This document shows, one piece after another, positions 1-9,218 of a stretch of 64,000 nt of DNA. The notes under the pieces were generated by a model that searched no databases, was not told the origin of the DNA, and saw nothing but the letters and a program-made list of their open reading frames with translations. The position numbers and the translations under genes are program-made. Position 1 is the first letter of the stretch. Every line of letters starts with the position of its first letter. Source of the DNA: Gymnodinialimonas phycosphaerae (GTDB lineage: Bacteria; Pseudomonadota; Alphaproteobacteria; Rhodobacterales; Rhodobacteraceae); the NCBI RefSeq assembly GCF_019195455.1, contig NZ_JAIMBW010000001.1, positions 2,356,001-2,420,000 on the forward strand. Reading direction: 5' to 3'.

Positions 1-1076
1 ATGCGCTTGCAGGTCTGGCCGATGAAATAGTCAACATGGGCCTGCGCGAAGTCACGGGGCGATTCATGGTCGCGACGGGCGCGCTGCCCGAGATTTGGCA
101 GATTGATCCCAGCCAGCTACCCCATGTTGGGTACAATCCGTCGATCTCGGCGCTGAACCTCAACTTCAACCGGGTCCATTTCGAGTGGGAACGGGTGGGC
201 GAGGACTACACAATTTCGATGGACGCGCGCTCGGCTTCCTTGCGCCCTGCCGTTCAGGTAGCGCGCATGCGCGTGGAAGAGCGGACGACCCCTGTCTACA
301 CCTACTCGGACGCCGACAGCCACGATGCGTGGACCGTCGCACGGGGGGCACTGGGTGATGCCGGGTCGCGCTGGTTGCCTGTGCGACGCCCGGCTGCGTA
401 CATGGCCGAGGTTTTCCAGACCTTGATGGCCGACCATGGAGTGAGCCTGCCCGCGCCGAGCTATGCGTTGGCCGCCCCAGAAACGGCGTTGGTTCTGGCG
501 GAACATGTGTCGGAACCACTTGATGAGATCCTGCGCGGAATGATGCGGTGGTCGACGAACCTGACGGCGGAGGTCGTGGGCCTGATGGCCACTCAAGCCG
601 GAGGTCAACAAGCCACCAGCCTGACCGAATCAGGGGCCGCGATGACCGAATGGATGCGAGAGACCCTGGGCGCGCGGAACGCGACGTTCGTGGATCACTC
701 GGGCCTCGGCGTCGGCAGTCGGATCCGGCCGCAGGACATGACCCACGCGCTTGTCGCGGCAGGGCCAGACGGACTGCTGCGCGACTTGATGAAAGACATC
801 CCGATGCGCGACGACGCAGGCAATGTGATCGAGGGCCATCCGATCGAGGTCGTGGCCAAGACGGGCACGCTGAACTTCGTTTCGACCTTGGCAGGGTTCG
901 CGCGCACGCCATCCGGGCGCGATCTGGCCTTCACCATCTTCAGCGCCGATCTGGATCGTCGTGACGCGATCCCCGAGGATCAGCGCGAGCGCCCCGTCGG
1001 CTCTCGCACCTACAACCGGGCTGCCAAGCGCATGCAGCAAGCCCTGATCGAGCGTTGGGGGGCAGTCTACGCGTAG
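1..1076 (+). CDS. dacB: D-alanyl-D-alanine carboxypeptidase/endopeptidase, PBP4 family (5' end outside window)
   Basis: The reading frame is open from base 3, so the gene begins upstream and only about 357 C-terminal residues are present. PBP4-type enzymes act in the periplasm, trimming the terminal D-Ala of peptidoglycan stem peptides or cutting cross-links. Two of the three serine-hydrolase motifs are visible: STNLTAE as the SxN motif and VVAKTGTLN as the KTG motif. The SxxK motif must lie upstream of the window. The stretch between them, with paired beta-strand-like segments such as FVDHSGLG, fits the S13 family. The stop is TAG at 1074. The next gene is convergent, so nothing here shows an operon. 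The family call is firm; the carboxypeptidase versus endopeptidase balance cannot be read from sequence. Confidence 0.9.
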   Translation, partial: ALAGLADEIVNMGLREVTGRFMVATGALPEIWQIDPSQLPHVGYNPSISALNLNFNRVHFEWERVGEDYTISMDARSASLRPAVQVARMRVEERTTPVYTYSDADSHDAWTVARGALGDAGSRWLPVRRPAAYMAEVFQTLMADHGVSLPAPSYALAAPETALVLAEHVSEPLDEILRGMMRWSTNLTAEVVGLMATQAGGQQATSLTESGAAMTEWMRETLGARNATFVDHSGLGVGSRIRPQDMTHALVAAGPDGLLRDLMKDIPMRDDAGNVIEGHPIEVVAKTGTLNFVSTLAGFARTPSGRDLAFTIFSADLDRRDAIPEDQRERPVGSRTYNRAAKRMQQALIERWGAVYA

Positions 1077-1123
1077 GCCGCAGGACAAATCCTGCCGTTC
1101 GGGCGCAGGGTCTTGACCGCAGA

Positions 1124-2524
1124 TCAGCGGTGCCGGTGAAAAAGGGCGAAGATCCGGGAATGCCTGGCGAAAGGTTCAACCTGCTCATCTGACGGGGCAG
1201 CCGTCGCGGTCGCCATGATCCAGCGGATCAGCACGAACGACAGCAGCCCGAACACCACGCCGCCGACCGCCTGCCCGATCAGCACGCCTTCTGCCCCTAA
1301 CCAGGCCGAGAAGATCAGGACCGGCACGATCGTCCCGATCGTATGCCGCCCCCAGTTCACCCACGTGGACGTGTAGGGATAGCCGATATTATTGAAGCTG
1401 GCGTTCGACACGAAGATCATCCCGTTGAAGAAGAACGCCAGCGCAAGGGGGCCACAGAACAGGAACAGCAACGCACGGGCATCGCCCGTGGCGTTGAAAA
1501 GCGCCGCGATAGGCTCGCGCAGGAAGAAGAGGACAGCGCTGACGAGGATCACAACGATCAAGGTGAACAACATCGCCTCGTAGTACGTGCGGATGACGCG
1601 GTCCTGTTTTCCCGCCCCGAAGTTCTGGCCGACGATGGGGCCCACGGCCCCCGACAGCGCGAAGAGTATGCCGAAGGCCACGGGTGTCAGGCGACCGATG
1701 ATGGCCATGCCTGCGACGGCTTCCTCGCCGTATTGCGCCATGGAGCGGGTCACAAAGGCCTGACCCACGGGGGTTGCCAACTGCGTGAGGATTGCGGGCG
1801 CGGCAAGTGCCAGGATCGGAGAGAGGTCGAGCCGCAGGTCCGGGAGGGAGGGTTTGGCAAGGCCGCCGTGGTGGCGGAAGATCGGGATCAGGGCGACAGC
1901 GGCAATGGCGATGCGCGCGCAGACCGAGGCGACGGCGGCACCGGTCAGTTCCAGATTGAGGCCAAAGATCAGGATCGGGTCGAGCACAGCATTCACCAAG
2001 CCGCCGATGATCGTGGCCATCATGGCCCGGCGTGCATCGCCATGGGCGCGCAGGATCGCGCCGCCGACCATGCCGACCAGCAGAAGCGGCAGCGAGGGGA
2101 TGATGATCCGCAGGTAAGCCACCGCGAGGTCTTGCGTGGCATCGCTGGCGCCCAGAAGGGCCACAAGAGCAGGCAGGTTCAGCCAGACGATGGCCGCGAA
2201 GACACTACCGAACAGCACGCCATATAGCAGCGTCGTGCCCGCACGGCGGCGGGCCAGGGCTTCATCCCCGGCCCCCAAGGCCCGCGCCACCAGGGCGCCG
2301 CCCGCGATCGCCATGCCGATCCCGAAAGACGAGGTGAAGAACAGGATCGCTCCCGCATAACCAATGGCCGCTGCCAGTTCCTCTTTTCCCAACATCGAGA
2401 TGAAGATCATGTCGATGAAGTCGACAAGGAACACGGCCATGAGGCCCACGGAAGACGTGAGCGACATGACGGTTATGTGTTTGAAGAGAGAGCCTTCGAG
2501 GAAGACAGCTTGTGACTGGGCCAT
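1124..2524 (-). CDS. MATE family multidrug/toxic compound efflux transporter
   Basis: A polytopic inner-membrane protein of 466 residues, the usual size for a MATE exporter, with about twelve hydrophobic segments in two related halves. MATE proteins expel cationic drugs and other small molecules using a Na+ or H+ gradient. The first helix region carries GLMAVFLVDFIDMIFISM and later come GAILRAHGDARRAM and VGQNFGAGKQDRVIR, which match conserved loop positions of the family. The ATG at 2524 (MAQSQAVF) is preferred over an in-frame GTG five codons upstream, because homologues start just before this short hydrophilic leader. It ends convergent with dacB. The substrate cannot be predicted. Confidence 0.88.
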   Translation of the reverse strand: MAQSQAVFLEGSLFKHITVMSLTSSVGLMAVFLVDFIDMIFISMLGKEELAAAIGYAGAILFFTSSFGIGMAIAGGALVARALGAGDEALARRRAGTTLLYGVLFGSVFAAIVWLNLPALVALLGASDATQDLAVAYLRIIIPSLPLLLVGMVGGAILRAHGDARRAMMATIIGGLVNAVLDPILIFGLNLELTGAAVASVCARIAIAAVALIPIFRHHGGLAKPSLPDLRLDLSPILALAAPAILTQLATPVGQAFVTRSMAQYGEEAVAGMAIIGRLTPVAFGILFALSGAVGPIVGQNFGAGKQDRVIRTYYEAMLFTLIVVILVSAVLFFLREPIAALFNATGDARALLFLFCGPLALAFFFNGMIFVSNASFNNIGYPYTSTWVNWGRHTIGTIVPVLIFSAWLGAEGVLIGQAVGGVVFGLLSFVLIRWIMATATAAPSDEQVEPFARHSRIFALFHRHR

Positions 2525-2580
2525 AGTCCAGCGTGGCACGGCGCGCGGTCCGGCGCCAGTGGGGCGTTAAGGGATGGGCG

Positions 2581-2787
2581 TTACCGGATCTGGCAGACGG
2601 ACATCTCATTGGCGATCGTCGTCCACCAATGGCCGGTCCAAGTGGCCCCTTGAGAGGCGGTGATGGCCGGGCAGACCTGTTCAGCATGGCCCTGGTTCCA
2701 GGTCGGACCGGCTTCAACCGATTGTTGGGCCGTGGCGGACAGGGGCGCAAGGAGGGCGGCGACGATAAGAAGGGACAGGCGTTTCAT
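2581..2787 (-). CDS. small secreted protein with one mannan-binding (MVL-like) lectin domain
   Basis: A 68-residue protein with a clear signal peptide: KR near the start, a hydrophobic core LLIVAALLAPL and a likely cleavage after SATA. The mature part of about 47 residues reads AGPTWNQGHAEQVCP, then TWTGHWWTT and EMSVC. That is the pattern of one repeat of the mannan-binding lectin from Microcystis viridis (MVL, AGPIW...C...WNGxW.T...MSVC). MVL has two such repeats; here there is one. Two cysteines could form a disulphide in the periplasm. Family assignment is from motif memory; binding to oligomannose is inference. It stands alone between the MATE gene and gltX. Confidence 0.7.
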   Translation of the reverse strand: MKRLSLLIVAALLAPLSATAQQSVEAGPTWNQGHAEQVCPAITASQGATWTGHWWTTIANEMSVCQIR

Positions 2788-2897
2788 GGTGTGGGCTCCG
2801 AGTGGGTTGGTGTGTTTGATGAGCCCAAACTAGCCGATCGCCCCGCGTCAATCGCTGGGGCGAATGCCCCATTCGTGAAACGCCCGTTTTGTCCCCT

Positions 2898-4223
2898 TCA
2901 GAGGCTGGGTTTGACCTGCATCAGGCGCATGACGTCGGCCATCTCTGGCCCCTTTTCGCGCCCCGTCACGGCCCTGCGCAACGGCATGAACAGGCCCCTG
3001 CCCTTGCGCCCGGTGGCCTCTTTCACAGCCGTGGTCCAAGCCGCCCAGGTCGTCTCGTCGTAAGGCAGATCGGGGAGCATCGCGAAAGCCTCGGCCACGA
3101 AGTCCGCATCCTCATCCGCTATCAGCGGGGTCGCCCCGTCACGCAGCAAGGCCCACCAATCAGCCGTCTCGGCGCGCGTGCCGATGTTGGCGCGGGCGAC
3201 GTCCCAGAAGGCCGGCGCAATCTCGGCCGGGACGCCCAAGGCGGCGACCTCATTGGCGACGTCTTCATACGGCGTTTCGTGCAGCACGCTGGCGGTCAGG
3301 GGCCAGAGGTCCTCGACATCGAACTTGGTGGGGGCAGAGCCGAAGTGGTTCAGGTCGAAGCCCTCGGCCAATTCCTCGACCGATCCCACCAGTTCCACCG
3401 GTTGAGACGATCCGATCCGCGCCATGTGCGACAGAAGTGCCATCGGCTCCATTCCCGCCGCGCGCAGGTCGCGCAGCGCCAACGTTCCCAGTCGTTTGGA
3501 CAGCGCCTCGCCCTGGGGCCCGGTCAGCAACGAGTGGTGCGCGAAGGACGGTGCAGAATGACCCAAGGCGTCCATGATCTGGATCTGGGTTGCCGTGTTG
3601 GTCACATGGTCCGAGCCGCGCACCACGTGGGTTACGCCCATATCCGTGTCATCCACCACCGAGGCAATCGTATAGAGCACTTGGCCGTCGGCACGGATCA
3701 GGACCGGGTCGGAAACGGAGGCCGCATCAATCGACAGATCCCCGAGGATACCGTCGGTCCATTCAATCCGCTCATGATGCAGCTTGAAGCGCCAGACGCC
3801 GTTGCCCCGCTCGGCCTTCAACGCGGCCTTCTGATCCTCGGACAGCGCCAAGGCCGCGCGGTCATAGACAGGCGGCAGATGCATGTTGAGTTGCTTCTTG
3901 CGCTTGAGGTCCAGCTCGGTCGGGGTCTCCCACGCCTCATAGAACCGCCCCTTGGCGCGGAGTTCATCGGCGGCGGCGGCGTAGCGGTCAAACCGGGCAG
4001 ACTGACGCTCGATCCGATCCCATGTCAGGCCGAGCCACTCCAGGTCTTCCTGGATCGCGTCAGCGTATTCCTGGGTCGAGCGCTCCGGGTCCGTATCGTC
4101 GAGGCGCAGGATGAACTGCCCGCCCGCCTTCTTGGCGATCAGGAAGTTGAACAGCGCAGTGCGCAGGTTGCCGACGTGCAGGAAACCAGTTGGCGACGGG
4201 GCGAAGCGGGTGACGACAGACAT
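2898..4223 (-). CDS. gltX: glutamate--tRNA ligase
   Basis: Class I aminoacyl-tRNA synthetase of 441 residues that charges tRNA-Glu. In alphaproteobacteria a GluRS usually also mischarges tRNA-Gln, and GatCAB then amidates it. The Rossmann-fold HIGH motif appears as FAPSPTGFLHVGNLRTALFN near the N-terminus and the KMSKS loop as ALSKRLGTL near residue 245. The zinc-binding cysteines of some GluRS are absent, as is common in this subgroup. The start ATG has AAGG upstream. It is transcribed divergently from the small metallopeptidase at 4293. Many alphaproteobacteria carry two gltX copies; which one this is cannot be settled here. Confidence 0.93.
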   Translation of the reverse strand: MSVVTRFAPSPTGFLHVGNLRTALFNFLIAKKAGGQFILRLDDTDPERSTQEYADAIQEDLEWLGLTWDRIERQSARFDRYAAAADELRAKGRFYEAWETPTELDLKRKKQLNMHLPPVYDRAALALSEDQKAALKAERGNGVWRFKLHHERIEWTDGILGDLSIDAASVSDPVLIRADGQVLYTIASVVDDTDMGVTHVVRGSDHVTNTATQIQIMDALGHSAPSFAHHSLLTGPQGEALSKRLGTLALRDLRAAGMEPMALLSHMARIGSSQPVELVGSVEELAEGFDLNHFGSAPTKFDVEDLWPLTASVLHETPYEDVANEVAALGVPAEIAPAFWDVARANIGTRAETADWWALLRDGATPLIADEDADFVAEAFAMLPDLPYDETTWAAWTTAVKEATGRKGRGLFMPLRRAVTGREKGPEMADVMRLMQVKPSL

Positions 4224-4292
4224 GTGCAGGACCTTTCAGGGAATGCGCGCCTTCCTCTTTCATGTGCGTCGCGTTTTGTCCATATCGGGGGC

Positions 4293-4694
4293 ATGAACGC
4301 TGACCAAACAGCCCCTGATCTGGCCTTGATCGAAGCCCTCGCCCATGCGGCCCGCGATACCCTGGGGGAGCCTTGGGCCGGCCCTGCCCGCGACGTGGTG
4401 ATCCGGGTTGAGGACATGGCGGAGCCCGAGATGCTCAGCGGTCTTGGCATTGAGGACCCGTTCGAGCTGACTGGCCTTTATGACGGCATCCCGATGACCC
4501 AGAAATCAGTGATGGATATGCCCGAGGGGCCGGACACGATCTGGCTGTTTCGCCGCGCGATCCTGGATGAGTGGGTGGATCGGGGTAACGTGACCCTCGC
4601 GGAACTGGTCACCCACGTGCTGGTGCACGAGTTCGCCCATCATTTCGGGTGGTCCGACGAAGATATCGCCGCTGTCGATCAATGGTGGGACTAG
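4293..4694 (+). CDS. zincin-like metallopeptidase family protein (DUF1025 type)
   Basis: A 133-residue protein with the zinc-binding HExxH motif in VLVHEFAHHFGWSDEDI near residue 112. The downstream Asp/Glu-rich stretch fits the minimal 'metallopeptidase family protein' fold, which resembles a stripped-down zincin of about 120-140 residues. The reading frame is open far upstream, but that part only shadows gltX. The ATG at 4293 follows the divergent promoter gap and gives the family's normal length. Proteolytic activity of this family is not well established, so the function is inferred from the motif only. Confidence 0.82.
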   Translation: MNADQTAPDLALIEALAHAARDTLGEPWAGPARDVVIRVEDMAEPEMLSGLGIEDPFELTGLYDGIPMTQKSVMDMPEGPDTIWLFRRAILDEWVDRGNVTLAELVTHVLVHEFAHHFGWSDEDIAAVDQWWD

Positions 4695-4789
4695 TCCTTT
4701 ACGTGTCGCCCGCCCGCCGCAACGTTCTGTTAACGCAACTCGCGATAGACTGCGGTTCGGGGCAATGTTGAACAGCAGCGAGCACGTCG

Positions 4790-5962
4790 ATGATCCAATG
4801 CAGCCAATCGGACCGCGCGATGGAGCGGCTTATCAGGTGGACGGACGGCATCGCACTGCCGATGTTCGTGCTGGTGCTGTTGCCTGACGACAGGCTGGAA
4901 TACGTCCACGCCAATGCCGCCTTTGCTCAGATGACCGATTTACCCCAGACCCTCTTCCCCGGTCGCATCGCCGCAGAGATCTTTCCCGCCCGCCTTGCGG
5001 AACGTCTGGAGGCCAACTATCGCCGATGCCTGCGAACGGAAACGCCCTATTCCTATGAGGAATGCCTGATGCTGGAGGGGCGGGATACCTGGTGGCAAAC
5101 AAGCTTGTGCAAGCCTGCGGGCTTCGACGGCACCGTTGTTCTGGGGGTGACCTCGTCGATCACGGAAGCCAAGGAACGCGAATTCGCCGCCGCCCATTCC
5201 CTCGCGGAGCTGACAGAACGGTTCGATGAATTGCGTCTGTTTTCAACCATGGCCGCCCACGACGCCCGCAGCCCGCTGGCCACGGTTTCCAGCCTTATCG
5301 ATCTTGTCCTCGAAGACTTCGACGACTTGGGCGACGGCAAGGGGGAGTTGTTGCAACTAGCGTCGAATACCGTCAGCGAGGCCTTGGCGCAGATCTCTTC
5401 AACCCTGGAGCGGGCGCGGTCCCTTGGGGCAGGCGAAGACGTGCGCACGGTGGTTGATCTGGGTCGTCTGTGCGGTGACATCGCAGCGATGGTGGACCCG
5501 GAAATGAACCTGGCGATCGAAGTCCCGTAAACCCATGTCGAATGCGACAAGGTGATGGTGCAGATGGGGGTGCGCAACCTGATGTCGAACGCGGCACGGT
5601 TTTGCGAGCATCACATCACCGTACGGGTTTGCGAGGGTCGCTCGCGCGACATGTTGATGATCGAAGTTGCTGATGATGGCCCTGGTCTGCCCGACGGCAT
5701 GACCCTGCAGGACCTTACCCGAAAGGGAGAGGCCCGCGACGGCGTTCATGGCTTCGGGTTGAGCGCGATCGCGAAGCTGGTCAACAGCCGGGGTGGCGCG
5801 TTCGAGGTTGTGCCCCCCGAAGCGGACAACGAATTGCCTGGCGACATGTCCGGCGCGAGGTTTCGGATTGTCCTGCCTGGAAGAATTCTCAGCGAAGGGA
5901 CCGGCAGGTCGCCGCCCAAGGCCGCGACGCAGACCAACACGGCACCGGTTCCAACCCATTGA
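4790..5962 (+). pseudogene. PAS-domain sensor histidine kinase, interrupted by an in-frame TAA
   Basis: Without the stop this would be a 390-residue cytoplasmic kinase. Residues about 20-125 form a PAS domain (FVLVLLPDDRLEYVHANAAF). The phosphoacceptor H-box is MAAHDARSPLATV near residue 160. After the stop the same frame continues into a complete ATPase domain: N-box NLMSNAARF, G1 box DDGPGLP and G2 box GFGLSAIAKL. A single TAA at 5528-5530 separates the dimerisation half (246 residues) from the ATPase half (an ATG at 5552 could restart it). No frameshift is needed; one base change such as CAA to TAA explains it. The upstream half alone cannot phosphorylate. A sequencing error, or two cooperating fragments, remain possible. 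No response regulator is adjacent. Confidence 0.85.
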
Positions 5963-6020
5963 AAGGATGGGCCGATCGCTCAGGCGTTCGAGAAGGCGGC
6001 AGACCACCAGTGCTGCGGCC

Positions 6021-6470
6021 TCAATCCGGGTGAACGGGCCAAATCGCGTCAAGATCGCGAAGCCCCGCGCGGATGATCATTTCCAACACGTCCAGGTCGA
6101 TATCCGCCAGTTTGTTCACATAAAGACACGAAACCGCCTTCTTGTGCTTGCCCAACCGCCCCAGCATCTCGCCGTAGTCTGCGTAACCGGGCATGATATG
6201 GATCGACAGGTTCGCCTTGCGCGGGCTGAACCCTGTCGCCAGAAAAGAGCCTTCCCGCCCTGATTTGTAGGTGTAATCATATCGCCCATAGCCAACCAGC
6301 GAAGGCCCCCACATACGCGGCTTGAAGCCGCTCACCCGCTGAAACAAGGCGTCCAATGCCAGCCCGTCGGCGCGACGGGTGGGGTGTTCCACGGCCTCTA
6401 GAAACGCGGTCACGTCCGCATCGGTGGCTTGGGTCTTGTTGTGCGCTTGCGACATGGGCGTGCCTTTCAT
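6021..6470 (-). CDS. DUF1801 domain-containing protein
   Basis: A 149-residue soluble protein whose core matches DUF1801: AFLEAVEHPTRRADGLAL, then MWGPSLVGYGRYDYTY, KANLSIHIM and LGKHKKAVSCLYVNKL, ending near ADIDLDVLEMIIRAG. The fold is related to YdhG/SCP2-like small domains; biochemical function is unknown. The ATG at 6470 overlaps the TGA of the upstream exported-protein gene (ATGA), which suggests translational coupling. A second ATG at 6455 (MSQAHNK) is an equally plausible start. Confidence 0.82.
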   Translation of the reverse strand: MKGTPMSQAHNKTQATDADVTAFLEAVEHPTRRADGLALDALFQRVSGFKPRMWGPSLVGYGRYDYTYKSGREGSFLATGFSPRKANLSIHIMPGYADYGEMLGRLGKHKKAVSCLYVNKLADIDLDVLEMIIRAGLRDLDAIWPVHPD

Positions 6471-6904
6471 CCGGGTGGGCGACGGACGGAGGATAGCAAA
6501 TCAAGCGCGATTTCGAAATCGGGGCGGCTTTCGGCTTGTCGTTGCGCGATCAACGCCAAAGGTGCCTGCGCATTCCGCATGGCGCGCAGTTCATGAACTG
6601 GGCCGCCGGAACCTGAGCCGCCGAGGTTCTGGATCGTATAGCGGATGTCACCGCGACGATTGGGGAACCATTGGCGGTGCAGGCGAAAATCCGCGGTCAC
6701 GCGCAGGGTCATCGTCAGAGGGTTCCGCACGGCCTCGGTCTGCGTGACATGAAGGGCGTCGTCGCGCATCTCTGCGTGAAACCCCGGCGGCACAAGCGCC
6801 ACCAGATGGTCTTGAAACGCCACCCAGGTCTCGGCACGGGCCGGGCACGCCATGGAAATCGCGCCGATCATCACGGCGCGACGGGTCAAAGTGGTGCGCG
6901 ACAT
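6467..6904 (-). CDS. exported hypothetical protein with Tat-like leader
   Basis: A 145-residue protein. The N-terminus TTLTRRAVMIGAISMACPARA has twin arginines before a short hydrophobic core and an Ala-x-Ala cleavage site, so export by Tat (or Sec) is likely. The mature part has alternating strands such as LVALVPPGFHAEM and TMTLRVTADFRLH, with no cysteines and no motif that I recognise. Its stop overlaps the start of the DUF1801 gene. Function unknown. Confidence 0.65.
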   Translation of the reverse strand: MSRTTLTRRAVMIGAISMACPARAETWVAFQDHLVALVPPGFHAEMRDDALHVTQTEAVRNPLTMTLRVTADFRLHRQWFPNRRGDIRYTIQNLGGSGSGGPVHELRAMRNAQAPLALIAQRQAESRPDFEIALDLLSSVRRPPG

Positions 6905-6942
6905 GGGCGGAGCCTAGTGCCAAAGCCACGCCCCGCCAAGCG

Positions 6943-8472
6943 CTATACCTTGGCGCCCTGGTCCAGCTTCTCCAGGAATGCCTTGGCGCTGGTGAGGGTT
7001 TCGTCGCGTTTGCCCTCATCCATCCGCGCCCATGTCCGATACATCTGCGCCATGCGGGGGTTGTTGGAGAACCGATCTTCGTGGCGGATGAGGAAATTCC
7101 AGTAGAGCGCGTTGAACGGACACGCGCCCTCGCCCGTCTTCTCCTTCACCGAGTAGCGGCAGGATTTGCAATAGTCCGACATCTTGTTGATGTAGTTGCC
7201 GCCCGACACGTAGGGTTTGGAGCCCACGACGCCGCCATCGGCAAACTGGCTCATGCCGATGACATTGGGCGCCTCCACCCATTCATAGGCGTCGGCGTAG
7301 ACGGCCAGGTACCATTCGTGGACCTGATGCGGGTCGATGCCCGCCAGAAGGGCGAAGTTGCCCGTGACCATCAGGCGCTGGATGTGGTGGGCGTAGGCCT
7401 CTTCCTTCGTCTGGGTGATCGCCTCGGACAGACACAGCATGTCGGTGTTGCCGGACCAGTAGAAACCGGGCAGGTCGCGGGTGTGATCAAGGGCATTGCG
7501 CGACATGTAGTCGGGACCTTCAAGGAAGTAGATCCCGCGCATGTATTCGCGCCAGCCGATGATTTGGCGGATGAAGCCTTCCACGGCGTTCAGCGGCGCG
7601 TGGCCATCGCGGTAGGCGTTTTCGGCGGCCTCGCATACCTCACGCCAGCCCAGTAGACCTGCGTTGAGGTACATCGAGATGATGGAATGATAGAGGAACC
7701 GTTCGCCTTTCATCATCGCGTCCTGAAAATCGCCAAAGCGCGGTAGCGCCGTCTTGACCCAATGGGTCAGCGCGCGGCGGGCCTGGCCCGTGTCGGTGGC
7801 GAACCAGAACGGTTTCAGGTCCCCGAAGTTGTTATCGAAGCGGCTTCCCACAAGGTCCAGAACTTCCTCCACGGTCTCGTCCGGCGTGAAATGCATCGGC
7901 GCGGCGTCCACGCTACCAGGCGGCGGCTTGCGATTGTCGTGATCATAGTTCCACTTGCCGCCCTCGGGCTTGTCGCCATCCATCAGAAGGCCCGTCTTGC
8001 GGCGCATCTCGCGGTAGAACCATTCCATGCGCAGTTCCTTCCGGCCCTCGGCCCAATCCTCGAAGTCAGCGTGCGAACATAGAAAACGGTCATCGGGGAA
8101 CTGATGGACGGGAATGGGCATCTCTTCCAGCGCGGCGATCAGGCGGAATTCGCCGGGCTCTGTGGCCAGCACCTCATCCGTAGATGCGTCGTCGCAGGCG
8201 CGCAGGATCTCACCGGGGATGGAGCCCGCGTTGTCGGGGTCATCCAGCTTTGTGTAGCGGACCTGCCAGCCGTCCGCGCGCAGGGCCTCCGCGTATTTGC
8301 GCATGGCCGCAAAAAGGAAGGCGATTTTCTTGGGGTGATGCGGGACATAATCGGTTTCCGAGGCGACTTCGGCCATCAACACGATGTCGCGGGATTTGTC
8401 GGCCTCGCGCAGGGCGGCGATATCGGGGGAGAGTTGATCGCCCAGGATCAGGATCAGGCGCGGCTTCACCAC
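6943..8472 (-). CDS. (6-4) photolyase / FeS-BCP cryptochrome-photolyase family protein
   Basis: A 509-residue flavoprotein of the prokaryotic photolyase-related clade (PhrB of Agrobacterium, CryB of Rhodobacter). These bind FAD, a lumazine antenna and a 4Fe-4S cluster, and repair (6-4) UV photoproducts in light. The N-terminal antenna domain starts LILILGDQLSPDIAAL. The FAD domain holds HHIQRLMVTGNFALLAGIDP. Cys347, Cys435, Cys438 and Cys451 are each offset by three from the cluster ligands I recall for A. tumefaciens PhrB (350, 438, 441, 454), so the cluster should be intact. The start overlaps the end of the SDR gene by 7 bases, giving a two-gene operon. A light-sensing role is possible. 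Confidence 0.9.
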   Translation of the reverse strand: MVKPRLILILGDQLSPDIAALREADKSRDIVLMAEVASETDYVPHHPKKIAFLFAAMRKYAEALRADGWQVRYTKLDDPDNAGSIPGEILRACDDASTDEVLATEPGEFRLIAALEEMPIPVHQFPDDRFLCSHADFEDWAEGRKELRMEWFYREMRRKTGLLMDGDKPEGGKWNYDHDNRKPPPGSVDAAPMHFTPDETVEEVLDLVGSRFDNNFGDLKPFWFATDTGQARRALTHWVKTALPRFGDFQDAMMKGERFLYHSIISMYLNAGLLGWREVCEAAENAYRDGHAPLNAVEGFIRQIIGWREYMRGIYFLEGPDYMSRNALDHTRDLPGFYWSGNTDMLCLSEAITQTKEEAYAHHIQRLMVTGNFALLAGIDPHQVHEWYLAVYADAYEWVEAPNVIGMSQFADGGVVGSKPYVSGGNYINKMSDYCKSCRYSVKEKTGEGACPFNALYWNFLIRHEDRFSNNPRMAQMYRTWARMDEGKRDETLTSAKAFLEKLDQGAKV

Positions 8473-9125
8473 GGGATCTCGGCGCCGGAGTAGTCGACGA
8501 ATGTGCCGGTCGCCTCCAGACGCTCCATCACGTCGCAGAGCATTTTCGCGGTGTCTTGCGCTGGCACGGTCTTATTTTTCGCCGCATAATCCGCCGTGAA
8601 AGGTGTGGCGACCGTGCCGGGATGCATGGCGGTGACTAGGGCGTCGCGGTGGGTGCGCGAGAGTTCGATGGCAGCGCCCCGGATCAACATGTTGGCCGCC
8701 GCCTTGGAAGCCCGGTAGCTGTGCCAACCGCCGATCTTGTTGTCGGTGATGGAGCCGACACGGGCGGTCAGGATCGCCGCGACGGAGCGGCCTTTCTTCG
8801 GAAGCAGGCGCGGAAGGTGGCGCAGGATATTGGCCGTGCCCATGGTGTTGACGGCGAAGACATCAGCCATGGTGTGGGCGTCGATGGCGGAAAGCTGCTT
8901 TTCGGGGGCAGCACCATCCGGTGCGAGGATCCCGGTGGCGACAAAGACGGTCTGGAACGGCCCCTCCAACGCGCCGAGCACGCGGTCAACACTCGCGGCA
9001 TCCGTCACATCAAGCCCATCCTCAGACCGCGACACGGTCGTGACGTTGCCGCCCCGCGCCCGCATTTCGGCCACCATCGCCTGCCCGATCCCGCCGGACG
9101 CGCCTATTACCAATGCATCAATCAT
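8466..9125 (-). CDS. SDR family NAD(P)-dependent oxidoreductase
   Basis: A 219-residue short-chain dehydrogenase. The nucleotide-binding motif GASGGIGQ lies at residues 8-15 and the catalytic pair is in WHSYRASKAAANM (Tyr-x3-Lys), with the expected Ser-containing strand just before it. NADP(H) or NAD(H) use and the substrate are not evident; the short form resembles 'C-factor' or YciK-like SDRs. It is co-transcribed with the photolyase downstream (7-base overlap), an arrangement without obvious biochemical logic. Confidence 0.85.
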   Translation of the reverse strand: MIDALVIGASGGIGQAMVAEMRARGGNVTTVSRSEDGLDVTDAASVDRVLGALEGPFQTVFVATGILAPDGAAPEKQLSAIDAHTMADVFAVNTMGTANILRHLPRLLPKKGRSVAAILTARVGSITDNKIGGWHSYRASKAAANMLIRGAAIELSRTHRDALVTAMHPGTVATPFTADYAAKNKTVPAQDTAKMLCDVMERLEATGTFVDYSGAEIPW

Positions 9126-9218
9126 GTACCCCGACGTAGACGCGTCAGCGCAACGGTCAACTGCCCTGCCCTTTATTTGGGGTTTTCAAGGCCGTGAGGA
9201 TCGGTATTGTCTGCGCCC

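Noticed and set aside
2889..4292. Long plus-strand open frame opposite gltX, continuous with the zincin gene
   Set aside because: It is the antisense of a well-supported synthetase. The real start of the metallopeptidase is the ATG at 4293.
9182..9210. Possible -35/-10 pair before the leuA leader (TTTTCA, TATTGT)
   Set aside because: Both hexamers match poorly, and the implied start would fall next to the leader ATG; too weak to list.
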